Source: Chitinophagaceae bacterium (lineage in GTDB: Bacteria; Bacteroidota; Bacteroidia; Chitinophagales; Chitinophagaceae). Taken from it: DNA of 8,641 nucleotides. The DNA is taken from assembly GCA_018061385.1 (NCBI GenBank), contig JAGOUF010000062.1:1-8641 (forward strand). The letters are read 5' to 3'. Of this stretch, positions 1-6,833 are shown piece by piece. The position numbers were made by a program, and so were the translations under genes. Position 1 is the stretch's first letter; every line of letters begins with the position of its first letter. Below the pieces are notes generated by a model. That model had not been told where the DNA came from, made no database searches, and was given only the letters and a program-made list of their open reading frames with translations.

Positions 1-829
1 GAATATTGTTGTAATCATCTTTCATATATTCAGCTCTATAATCTATTGGGGCTTTATCTTTTGCTTCAATGGCTGCTTTTTTCCCATCAACATAACTTCC
101 AATTTCTTCAATTATGGTTGAATTTTTAACATCAGCTTCAATACCAAAAATTTTCATGGTACTTAAAAAGCCCATTTTTGCTCTTTTAGCAATATCTGTT
201 TTGGGTGTATATTTTTCTAGCTCATCAATGGTGTATTCTTCTTTACCCATATCTTCTCTAATAACAGCATCATTTTTTTTCAATGTTCTCAATGCAATTT
301 CTACATAGGCCACATTGGTTTGTTCTTCTGTACTCACAACAATTTCATTTGAACTTTTTAACCAAGCTCTATATAAATATTTATCTTCTTGATTGAATGA
401 ATTGGTATCTAAATCTTTAGCAGAAAATCTTTCTTTAAAACGATGGTACACACGGCTTTTTTCATCGCTTGCTTTTTTTACACTTCTACCATCTTTACTA
501 CCTAAATAGTTCCATCCAAAAACATCATCAATGTATCCGTTGTTGTCATCATCAATTCCATTTCCAGGAATTTCTTTAGGATTTCTCCATAAAATTTTTT
601 TCAAGTCTTCATGTAAAGTATCAATGCCAGAATCTATTACTGCAACAATAACAGATACAGGCTTGCTATTTTTTTGTTTGGCAATTTGATAAGCTTTTGC
701 TAAATCAATTCCATAAAAACTGTCTTTGGATGGACTTAATAAATGCCAACCCTTAGGCGTTTCTGTTTGTGCAAAACTGTAATTGGCAAAAAAATTAAAC
801 AATGAAATGGCAAGAATAATTTTCTTCAT
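1..829 (-). CDS. Secreted S8 family (subtilisin-like) serine peptidase, N-terminal part (3' end beyond window)
   Basis: Reading the minus strand from ATG at 829 gives 276 codons with no stop, so the gene continues past base 1. Residues 1-20 are a signal peptide (MKKIILAISLF..., ending SFA before QTE), so the product is exported. The mature start, PKGWHLL at about 25-31, is typical of Bacteroidota S8 peptidases. The catalytic-Asp motif is clear: IVAVIDSGID at 61-70, with Asp66 as nucleophile-relay aspartate. It is followed by GNGIDDDNNGYIDDVFGWNY at 89-108, an acidic, probably metal-binding loop. The catalytic His (HGTHVAG) and Ser (GTSMA) motifs are not in the visible part; residues 111-276 form a long Lys/Glu-rich, probably helical insertion between the Asp and His blocks. 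It is divergently arranged with the VWA gene across a 118-base gap. Family assignment is firm; substrate is unknown, and catalytic completeness cannot be judged from this fragment. Confidence 0.93.
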   Translation of the reverse strand, partial: MKKIILAISLFNFFANYSFAQTETPKGWHLLSPSKDSFYGIDLAKAYQIAKQKNSKPVSVIVAVIDSGIDTLHEDLKKILWRNPKEIPGNGIDDDNNGYIDDVFGWNYLGSKDGRSVKKASDEKSRVYHRFKERFSAKDLDTNSFNQEDKYLYRAWLKSSNEIVVSTEEQTNVAYVEIALRTLKKNDAVIREDMGKEEYTIDELEKYTPKTDIAKRAKMGFLSTMKIFGIEADVKNSTIIEEIGSYVDGKKAAIEAKDKAPIDYRAEYMKDDYNNI

Positions 830-857
830 AATATTTTTCTTAGTGTACAAAATTGTT

Positions 858-865
858 CAAAGTAA
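858..865 (-). promoter_or_regulatory. Weak candidate -7 element for the S8 peptidase gene
   Basis: On the minus strand these bases read TTACTTTG, one mismatch from the Bacteroidota -7 consensus TAnnTTTG. The position would give a leader of roughly 20 bases before the ATG at 829. No TTTG-type -33 element is visible at the expected spacing, so this is only a suggestion. Confidence 0.2.
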
Positions 866-947
866 CTTACAAATAAAGGATAAAAAAATATTTTAACGCT
901 TTTTATGTAAAATTTCATCATTGTTCATCTACTCAAAAACCTATTGT

Positions 948-2828
948 ATGAAATTGAAACATGTATTATTTATATCCATTGCAATTTTTGGAATTTTTAT
1001 ACAAGTCAATAGCCAAACATTAAATGGCAAAGTATTGAACGAAAGTGGATTTGCAGCTTCAAATGTAACAGTACATTTTAGCAATAAAGCCAACTCAATT
1101 ACCACCAATAAAAATGGAACATTCAGCATTAAAGCAACTAAATTACCCGATACATTAATTTTTAGTGCTACAGGTTTGGAATCCTATAAAGTGGTGATTA
1201 CTGCAAAAAACATTGCCGATCCAAATTTTGAAGTTGTTTTATTGAATAAAAGAGAAGCAATCGATGAAGAAACTTCTGCTGCTTATTCAGAAAAAGCCAA
1301 AAGGAAAATGACATTTGCTGCTGCTGAAGCTGCTGCTACTGCAGATGGTTATAGTACAATGAGAAGTTCTAGTATTACAGATTATGCCGAAGGTTCTAAA
1401 AGTGCTAAAAGAAAAACACTTACATCTTCAAGCATCATAAAATCTGAACCATATTATAAAGCTGCAGTAACCAATAAAAAATTAATTTTTACAGATTCTG
1501 TATCTAAAAAAGATGGAAATAATTATGCCACACGTTTGCTAACAGCTGGTGAAGTAAATGATTTTTCTAAATGGAAAATGTGGGATGATTATACCGATAA
1601 AGATTTTAAAGAGTATGCCAATATTTGGAAGATAAGTGTTAAACAACGCTATACAGTTGAACTACAAAGTAAAACGAGATATCCAGTAATTGGGCATACA
1701 GTTTATTTAATTAATAAAAATACCAACGATACAGTTTGGACTGCAATAACTGATAATACAGGCAAGGCTGAATTGTGGGCAAATGTGCAAACGCAAAAAA
1801 ACAACCTTGAGTTTATTATTGCTGTACAAGGTTTTGAAACAATTCAACATCCATACACATTTACAGAAGGTATTAATAGGTTAACCATTAACAAAGAATG
1901 TTCAACCAACAATAAAGTAGAAATTGCTTTTGTTGTAGATGCAACAGGAAGTATGGGTGATGAAATTGAATACTTAAAATTAGAGTTAGAAGATGTGTTG
2001 AATAAAACATTTGCTCAATACCAACATTTAGACATTAAAGCTGGCTCTGTTTTTTATAGAGATCATGATGATGAATATGTAACTAAATACATTCCATTAA
2101 ATAGTGATTTATTGAAGGTGTTGAATTTTATTAAATTACAAAAAGCTGCTGGTGGTGGCGATATGCCCGAAGCTGTTGAAGAAGGTTTAGAAACTGCTAT
2201 TGAAAAGTTAGAATGGAGCAGCGATGCTAGAACAAAAATTATGTTTTTAATTTTAGATGCTCCGCCACATTTAACAGCACAAAATAAAATATACAATTTA
2301 ATACAACAAGCAGCTGCAAAAGGCATTAGAGTTGTACCCATTGTTTGCAGTGGTGCCGATAAACAAACAGAGTTTTTAATGCGTAGTATTGCTTTGGCTA
2401 CAAATGGAACATATTTATTTTTAACCAGCAATAGTGGAATAGGAGATGAGCATATTGCCCCAACTACAGATGCTTTTTCAATTGAGTTATTGAACAATTT
2501 ATTGCCAAGAATTATTCAACAAATGGTGTATACACAACAATGCAATGAGCCACAAACTGCAGCACCATATAAAGTACAAACCAGTATTGTTAAATTGCAA
2601 TTGTCGCCAAATCCAACAAGAGGTAATTTAACCATTACTGCAAATAAGCCAATAAAGGATATGTTTATAACAGATTTTGCAGGAAAAATATTGATGCGTA
2701 TAAACACAGCAGATAAACAACTTCAATGGAAAATTAATATCAATCATTTCCCATCTAGTACATACGTGGTTCGGTATGTAACCAATGAAAATGAATGGGG
2801 AACTGAGAAAATTATATTGGTTCATTAA
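948..2828 (+). CDS. Exported multidomain VWA protein with carboxypeptidase-regulatory-like domain and T9SS C-terminal sorting domain
   Basis: The product has 626 residues. I chose ATG at 948 over the in-frame TTG at 921 because 948 starts directly at a signal peptide (MKLKHVLFISIAIFGIF..., probable cleavage after VNS22). Domains in order: carboxypeptidase-regulatory-like beta domain (about 24-100, LNGKVLNESG...); Ser/Ala/Lys-rich linker (about 101-195) with an AAAEAAATA run; LTAGEVNDFSKW block at 198-209; second beta-sandwich-like segment (about 232-318); VWA domain (about 322-525) with MIDAS DATGS at 331-335, GGGDMPEA at 402-409 and strand LILDAPP at 434-440; T9SS type A sorting domain (about 548-626) with SPNPTRGN and terminal EKIILVH. 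The VWA domain should bind a divalent metal and act in protein-protein or adhesive contacts; the tail implies export through the outer membrane and cell-surface attachment or release. The neighbouring peptidase is divergent, and a terminator closes the gene. Domain calls are strong; the biological role and ligand are unknown. Confidence 0.92.
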   Translation: MKLKHVLFISIAIFGIFIQVNSQTLNGKVLNESGFAASNVTVHFSNKANSITTNKNGTFSIKATKLPDTLIFSATGLESYKVVITAKNIADPNFEVVLLNKREAIDEETSAAYSEKAKRKMTFAAAEAAATADGYSTMRSSSITDYAEGSKSAKRKTLTSSSIIKSEPYYKAAVTNKKLIFTDSVSKKDGNNYATRLLTAGEVNDFSKWKMWDDYTDKDFKEYANIWKISVKQRYTVELQSKTRYPVIGHTVYLINKNTNDTVWTAITDNTGKAELWANVQTQKNNLEFIIAVQGFETIQHPYTFTEGINRLTINKECSTNNKVEIAFVVDATGSMGDEIEYLKLELEDVLNKTFAQYQHLDIKAGSVFYRDHDDEYVTKYIPLNSDLLKVLNFIKLQKAAGGGDMPEAVEEGLETAIEKLEWSSDARTKIMFLILDAPPHLTAQNKIYNLIQQAAAKGIRVVPIVCSGADKQTEFLMRSIALATNGTYLFLTSNSGIGDEHIAPTTDAFSIELLNNLLPRIIQQMVYTQQCNEPQTAAPYKVQTSIVKLQLSPNPTRGNLTITANKPIKDMFITDFAGKILMRINTADKQLQWKININHFPSSTYVVRYVTNENEWGTEKIILVH

Positions 2829-2863
2829 AAAAATGGTCTTCTTTTAAAGAAGACCATTTTTTT
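2827..2863 (+). terminator. Intrinsic terminator after the VWA gene
   Basis: An 18-base arm (2827-2844) is perfectly complementary to 2846-2863 around a single central base. The core is ATGGTCTTCTTT paired with AAAGAAGACCAT, flanked by seven A on the left and seven T on the right. The last two bases of the TAA stop lie inside the left arm. The symmetric A and T runs could make it work in both directions, but the only upstream gene it obviously serves is the plus-strand VWA gene. Confidence 0.9.
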
Positions 2864-2891
2864 GTATAAATATCTTTTATTTTTATAGCCA

Positions 2892-3332
2892 ATGGAGAAG
2901 AAAAAAGGACCAGACGTAATTGATAAAATTTTAGATGCTTGCTATCAGGCAAACAAGAATGCATTGTTTACCATGAGCTTAATGCATCAATATGAAGATA
3001 GAGGTTTCTTAACAAAAGGACAATTGGAAGGCTTGTACAATAAAGCAAGTTCAATTGAAGATATGCCAGTTGCTTGGTTAGCCACTTTAGAGGCAACCAT
3101 TGCAAAATTGCCCAATAGAGATAAAACTCCAATACAAACAAAAGTTGCCATTGAAAAAATTAAAGATGATGCAATAGAAAAAAAATTAGCAACCATTTTA
3201 GCTTCATATCCACAACACAAAGCTGTACTTGGTTTAAAATTTAAATTTGATAAGCAAGCTGAATTGCAACCCAACGAACAAAAAGAGTTGGAAAAATTTT
3301 ATAGTTTATTGATAGAAAAAAAGAAACCTTAG
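2892..3332 (+). CDS. Small helical protein of unknown function
   Basis: The product has 146 residues, starting at ATG 2892, about 28 bases after the preceding terminator. No signal peptide or membrane segment is seen, so it is probably cytoplasmic. The sequence is charged, Lys/Glu-rich and looks all-helical. Residues 24-51 (LFTMSLMHQYEDRGFLTKGQ then LEGLYNK) match a short pattern I associate with helical add-on segments in phage and bacterial DNA-processing proteins: an amphipathic helix, then RG-x-L-(S/T)-xx-Q-xxx-L. The C-terminal part (about 118-141, with AELQPNEQKELEKFY) has a similar L-xx-x-Q-xxx-L-xx-(F)Y pattern, suggesting two related copies. The remembered association is weak and no function should be assigned. 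The gene has no visible Shine-Dalgarno sequence, which is normal here. Its 3' end overlaps the convergent lipoprotein gene by four bases. Clean reading frame and composition support a real gene. Confidence 0.82.
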   Translation: MEKKKGPDVIDKILDACYQANKNALFTMSLMHQYEDRGFLTKGQLEGLYNKASSIEDMPVAWLATLEATIAKLPNRDKTPIQTKVAIEKIKDDAIEKKLATILASYPQHKAVLGLKFKFDKQAELQPNEQKELEKFYSLLIEKKKP

Positions 3333-3781
3333 AACATACTAAAACTATGTTTGCCTTTGTAGTTAAATGGAACATTCACAAAAATTCCAGCTTTACCAAC
3401 ACGAGTTGTTCCTTTTACATTTAATTCAATTTCTTTATTGAAAACAACGGCTAATAAATTCTTAAAAACGCCTTTCATATCAACTTCAATTTTGCTAGGA
3501 AGTGTAAATTCACTTCTACGAGCAATGTGTAAAATAGTATCTAATTTATATTTACCTAAGTAGTTATTGTCTACAAAAATATCACAATCAACCCTTCTTA
3601 AATCAACACCAAAACCATTTGGGTTAAAGTACACCAAATCCATATTTAAGCTAGATTTATCGAAACCTAGTGATTTAATTTCAACATTTCTTACCTCTCT
3701 ATAATCAAAGCCTTGTGGCTTTTTACAAGATGTGAAAAAGGTAATCAGTAAAAGGGTAAACAAAAAAATATTGCGATACAT
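3329..3781 (-). CDS. LEA14-like (LEA type 2 domain) lipoprotein
   Basis: The product has 150 residues. Residues 1-18 are a lipoprotein signal peptide (MYRNIFLFTLLLITFFTSC) with the lipidated cysteine at Cys19; the lipobox FTSC has Phe instead of Leu at -3. The mature part, about 25-145, fits the LEA type 2 (water stress/hypersensitive response) beta-sandwich: VRNVEIKSLGFDKSSLNMDL, then VYFNPNGFGVDLRRVDCDIF, then FTLPSKIEVDMKG. The NPN-x-(F/Y)-G-(V/L)-x-L block is the most recognisable signature. This family is widespread in Bacteroidota as small lipoproteins of unknown role, often guessed to bind proteins or lipids. No acidic surface-export signal follows the Cys (CKKPQGF), so periplasm-facing retention is more likely than surface display; that is inference. 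It starts 53 bases downstream of the terminator of the S9 peptidase gene, so it is likely transcribed separately. Confidence 0.88.
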   Translation of the reverse strand: MYRNIFLFTLLLITFFTSCKKPQGFDYREVRNVEIKSLGFDKSSLNMDLVYFNPNGFGVDLRRVDCDIFVDNNYLGKYKLDTILHIARRSEFTLPSKIEVDMKGVFKNLLAVVFNKEIELNVKGTTRVGKAGIFVNVPFNYKGKHSFSMF

Positions 3782-3833
3782 TGGGGTTATTTAAATTGAA
3801 AGTAAATAAAAATAATTGCAATAATCCTATTCC

Positions 3834-3873
3834 AAAAAAAAGCCTGCAATATTATTCGTATTGCAGGCTTTTT
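3834..3873 (-). terminator. Intrinsic terminator after the S9 peptidase gene
   Basis: A perfect 15-base-pair stem (3837-3851 with 3859-3873, core AGCCTGCAATA / TATTGCAGGCT) closes a 7-base loop. Read on the minus strand it begins 14 bases after the TAG stop of the S9 peptidase gene and ends in a run of eight T, as expected of a Rho-independent terminator. It separates that gene from the lipoprotein gene. Confidence 0.92.
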
Positions 3874-3887
3874 ATAAAGTTGTTCAA

Positions 3888-6398
3888 CTATTTTTTTCTT
3901 TCAATTTCTTTGTTTAATTCTTCAATATCAACATCACGTTGTGTTGTATCACCTAACAGCCAAGTACTAAAATAATCGGCAGTTTTCCAAAACCAATATT
4001 CACTCATACTTCCAAAACCATGACGTTGTGTTGGTAACAACAACATATCGAAACGCTTGTTGGCATTGATTAATGCATTTACAACTCTCATTGTATTTGC
4101 AGGATGTACATTGTTGTCAATTTCTCCATGAATTAACAATAAATGACCTTTTAAATTTTTAGCTACATCAGGGTTTTTGTCGATACTGTAAGCAAAAGAT
4201 GTATCGCCTTTATCTGATATAATTTCTTTTACGCCATTGTGTTTTTCACTCCACCATCTGTTGTAAATACTGTTATCATGATTGCCTGCATTGCTTACTG
4301 CAACTTTAAAAAAATCTGGATAAACCAACATGGCTGCTGTACTCATAAACCCACCACCACTATGGCCATGAATGCCCACTTTATTAATATCAATAAAAGA
4401 AAAACGATCTGCCAATTGTTCTGCTGCAGCTTTTTTATCGGCCAATCCATAATCTCTTAAATTGTTGTATCCATAATTGTGATACCATTTACTACGTGCA
4501 GGATGGCCACCTCTATTGCCCACTGTAACAACAACAAAACCAAGCTGTGCTAAACGATCAACTCTATCCATTCCTCTGCTAAATGCTTTGTTTACTGCTT
4601 CAGTTTGTGGCCCAGGATATACGTACTCAATAATTGGATATTTCTTGGTACTATCAAAATCAAATGGCTTGTATAGTACTCCATATAAATCAGTAATGCC
4701 ATCGGCAGATTTTACTTTAAATGGCTCTGGAAATTTATAGCCTGCAGCAAATAAAGAAGAAAAATCAGCTGTTTCTAAATCCATCACTTTTTTACCTTCC
4801 GTATTGTATAAAGTAGATTTAGGAACAGTATTTACTCTTGAATAATTGTTAATGAAAAAACTTTTATTGTCATTCACATTTACGGCATTATCGAAGTTGC
4901 CTTCATTCAATAATTTTAAGCCTGAGCCGTCAAAATTAATTCTGTACAAATGCAAATAATATGGATCTTCTTTTTCTGAGTTACCATTTTTGGTTTTGCC
5001 ATCATTCATTAACTCTCTGCCATTGGCAGTAAAATAAAGTACACGTTTTTTCTCATCAATTGCTTCAATATCTTCACAATGAAATGCACCTGTTGTAATT
5101 TGATTTTTTAATTTTCCATTTTCATCGTACAAATAAAAATGTGCCCAACCATCCCTCTCACTCCATTCTATAAATTCCTTTCCATCATTTACAATACCCA
5201 ATCTTTTAATTTCTACATACGTATTTAAACGTTCTTCAATTAAAGGTTTCACTGTACCTGTACTTACGTCTACCTCACACTGATCTATTCTTTTTAAATC
5301 TCTGCTAGTACGTGTGAAATAAAATTTATTGTTGTTGCCCAGCCAAATTAGTGGTCTAAAATCATCATCTCTAGTAGAAGCCAATGCAGGTTTACTCCAA
5401 ATATTTAAGTCTTGATCTTTAAAAGAACTTACTACCAATTCTTTAGAAGTTTTATTGCTCATATTAAACAACATTAAATGATCTACAGGACTTTCTTTTT
5501 CGCCAGGCATCCAATATTTATAGGTTTCAAGCGTAGGTCTTGGATCCGCAATACTATTAATTACCCAAAGGTCTTTTACTTTCCTTGAATCATTTTTTAC
5601 CATTGAAAAATATTTGCTATCGGGGCTCCATAAAACAAAAGCAGATTTTCTTTTATCCTTGTTTTTTTCTATATCAACATTGGTTTCTCCACCACCACCA
5701 TAAGCCCCACTACCATGATAAGCAAAATCTTCAATACCATCTGTAGTTAATTGATTTTCAACTATTGTGCTATCTTTTTCGTTGAGCAAAGCCTTTTCGT
5801 AATTGGCCTTATCCATGTAATATAGATTGAAATTTTTACCAAAAATAATGGTATTGCCATCTGGTGAAATGCTTGCCCAGCTTGGTTTACGTTTGGGCTT
5901 TTTAAATTCTGAAAGTTCAATCAATTCAGTTGTATTGATATTGTATTCAAAATAAAAAGTCTTTTTTTGTTTAATTGGTTTGGCATCTTTTTTTGCAGTA
6001 GTATCTTTTTTCTCAATTTCTTGTGTACTTTTTACTTCAAATTGAATCCAATTTTCATCACGTACAAAACGCATACTATCTAAACCTAAATTTTGTGCAT
6101 CAAAAGGATCTTTTACAATTTTGGTAATTTCCATAGCCAATATTTCATTGTTGAAAAGTTCTTTTTTTTCTCCTTTTACAGGATCTACGATATACCATTT
6201 TTTGCCATCAGTTGTTTGATATGTGTACCAAAACCTATCAGATTTTTTTAACCAATGAGGATCTACATTTAAGCTAAATAACATTTTATCTAACTTCTTG
6301 CTAGAAAACTTTGCAGCCATTTGGTAATTGGCTTTTGGTTGAGCAAACGATGTTGTTGCAAAACAGATAGCAATAAATAAAGCAATTATTGTACGCAT
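3888..6398 (-). CDS. Exported S9 family serine peptidase, DPP IV-like (prolyl oligopeptidase clan)
   Basis: The product has 836 residues, full length for the family. ATG at 6398 opens a signal peptide (MRTIIALFIAICFATTSFA, cleaved before Gln20), so the enzyme is periplasmic or exported. Residues about 30-555 form the beta-propeller domain (WSPD-type blade motifs at 174-180 WASISPD and 257-260 WSPD). Residues about 565-815 are the alpha/beta hydrolase domain. The catalytic triad is visible: Ser680 in GIHGHSGGGF, Asp761 in HGEIDNNVHP, His793 in PTQRHGFGS. The oxyanion-region strand YPIIEYVYPGPQ is at 587-598. Homologues cleave peptides, often after proline, for peptide nutrition. The propeller segment that carries Asp-Trp-Val-Tyr-Glu-Glu in classical DPP IV reads DFAYHGSGAYGGGGE (224-238), so strict dipeptidyl aminopeptidase activity is doubtful. 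A Lys-rich insert lies at 125-147, and the C-terminal tail (817-836) is charged. No convincing promoter was found; the upstream 435-base gap holds strong inverted repeats. Confidence 0.94.
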   Translation of the reverse strand: MRTIIALFIAICFATTSFAQPKANYQMAAKFSSKKLDKMLFSLNVDPHWLKKSDRFWYTYQTTDGKKWYIVDPVKGEKKELFNNEILAMEITKIVKDPFDAQNLGLDSMRFVRDENWIQFEVKSTQEIEKKDTTAKKDAKPIKQKKTFYFEYNINTTELIELSEFKKPKRKPSWASISPDGNTIIFGKNFNLYYMDKANYEKALLNEKDSTIVENQLTTDGIEDFAYHGSGAYGGGGETNVDIEKNKDKRKSAFVLWSPDSKYFSMVKNDSRKVKDLWVINSIADPRPTLETYKYWMPGEKESPVDHLMLFNMSNKTSKELVVSSFKDQDLNIWSKPALASTRDDDFRPLIWLGNNNKFYFTRTSRDLKRIDQCEVDVSTGTVKPLIEERLNTYVEIKRLGIVNDGKEFIEWSERDGWAHFYLYDENGKLKNQITTGAFHCEDIEAIDEKKRVLYFTANGRELMNDGKTKNGNSEKEDPYYLHLYRINFDGSGLKLLNEGNFDNAVNVNDNKSFFINNYSRVNTVPKSTLYNTEGKKVMDLETADFSSLFAAGYKFPEPFKVKSADGITDLYGVLYKPFDFDSTKKYPIIEYVYPGPQTEAVNKAFSRGMDRVDRLAQLGFVVVTVGNRGGHPARSKWYHNYGYNNLRDYGLADKKAAAEQLADRFSFIDINKVGIHGHSGGGFMSTAAMLVYPDFFKVAVSNAGNHDNSIYNRWWSEKHNGVKEIISDKGDTSFAYSIDKNPDVAKNLKGHLLLIHGEIDNNVHPANTMRVVNALINANKRFDMLLLPTQRHGFGSMSEYWFWKTADYFSTWLLGDTTQRDVDIEELNKEIERKK

Positions 6399-6483
6399 GT
6401 GTTAAAGATGTTTAGATTGGAAAAATAAGCAGCAATATTTGTTTGTGCAAACCTTTTATCAAATAATGAATTTTTGTTTGTGA

Positions 6484-6677
6484 TGTTGCATTAGGATATT
6501 GCAAAATTTAGCTCTTTGAAACTTGTAGCTACGAAAGTTCCATTTTATTGCTTTTTAGCAATTGTGTAAAGCAATAAAATATTTCAAAATAGGAACATTG
6601 TAGATGATGCTAAATTTTTTTTTATTAATTGTAGGAGAGTTGCAGATGCAACAGAATATTTTCTTCGAAGCTACAAG
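6484..6677. repeat. Foldback region: nested and competing inverted repeats (possible structured leader, ncRNA or relic element)
   Basis: Several pairs of complementary arms lie here. Nested pairs, outer to inner: TGTTGCAT 6484-6491 with ATGCAACA 6646-6653; AAAATTTAGC 6503-6512 with GCTAAATTTT 6609-6618; GTTCC 6537-6541 with GGAAC 6592-6596; ATTTTATTGCTTT 6542-6554 with AAAGCAATAAAAT 6568-6580. A further pair, CTTGTAGCTACGAA 6522-6535 with TTCGAAGCTACAAG 6664-6677, matches at 13 of 14 bases but crosses the two outer nested pairs, so it needs a pseudoknot or an alternative fold. The block sits 85 bases upstream of the S9 peptidase start. It could be a structured leader of that gene, an independent small RNA, or a degraded miniature foldback element. 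The arms are seen directly; the function is not known. Confidence 0.55.
6542..6580. repeat. 13-base-pair perfect hairpin, centre of the foldback region
   Basis: ATTTTATTGCTTT (6542-6554) pairs perfectly with AAAGCAATAAAAT (6568-6580) across a 13-base loop. There is no T run after it on either strand, so it is not a typical terminator. An alternative small hairpin, ATTGCT 6547-6552 with AGCAAT 6557-6562 and a four-T loop, uses part of the same left arm. Confidence 0.7.
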
Positions 6678-6763
6678 CCTCATATAGCTAGGAAATAAAA
6701 AAACATTTTAGAACAATTCTTCATCCACTAATGTTCAAAACAGCTTTCTACTGCCTTAGAAAC

Positions 6764-6802
6764 AAAAAGAGTGCAAGGATTTTAAACGCTTGCACTCTTT
6801 TT
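6764..6802 (-). terminator. Intrinsic terminator after the T9SS surface-protein gene
   Basis: A perfect 14-base-pair stem (AAAAAGAGTGCAAG 6764-6777 with CTTGCACTCTTTTT 6789-6802) encloses an 11-base loop. On the minus strand it starts 31 bases after the TGA stop of the surface-protein gene and ends in five T. Confidence 0.88.
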
Positions 6803-6833
6803 AAGAAAATCTATTTGCCCTTGAGGAATGTTA

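Larger units (their letters stand above)
6399..6833. other. 435-base gene-free stretch between two minus-strand genes
   Basis: No open reading frame here looks like a real gene. The right end holds the terminator of the surface-protein gene (6764-6802). The middle (6484-6677) is rich in inverted repeats, listed separately. The left 85 bases are the AT-rich leader of the S9 peptidase gene, where I found near matches to CAAAnnTA (the -7 element on the minus strand) at 6448 and 6502, each with one mismatch and neither with a matching -33 element. Confidence 0.7.

Noticed and set aside
921..947. TTG at 921 as start of the VWA gene, adding nine residues
   Set aside because: The ATG at 948 begins directly at a well-formed signal peptide; the extra residues would put polar residues ahead of it and need a rare start codon.
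2063..2497. Minus-strand open frame of 144 codons
   Set aside because: It is antisense to the VWA domain, which has clear family motifs on the plus strand; no independent motif is seen.
3781..3975. Plus-strand open frame of 64 codons
   Set aside because: It crosses the S9 gene terminator and continues antisense to its C-terminus.
6399..6833. tRNA, insertion sequence or CRISPR in the gene-free stretch
   Set aside because: No cloverleaf, no transposase fragment, no target-site duplication and no regularly spaced direct repeats could be found; only inverted arms are present.
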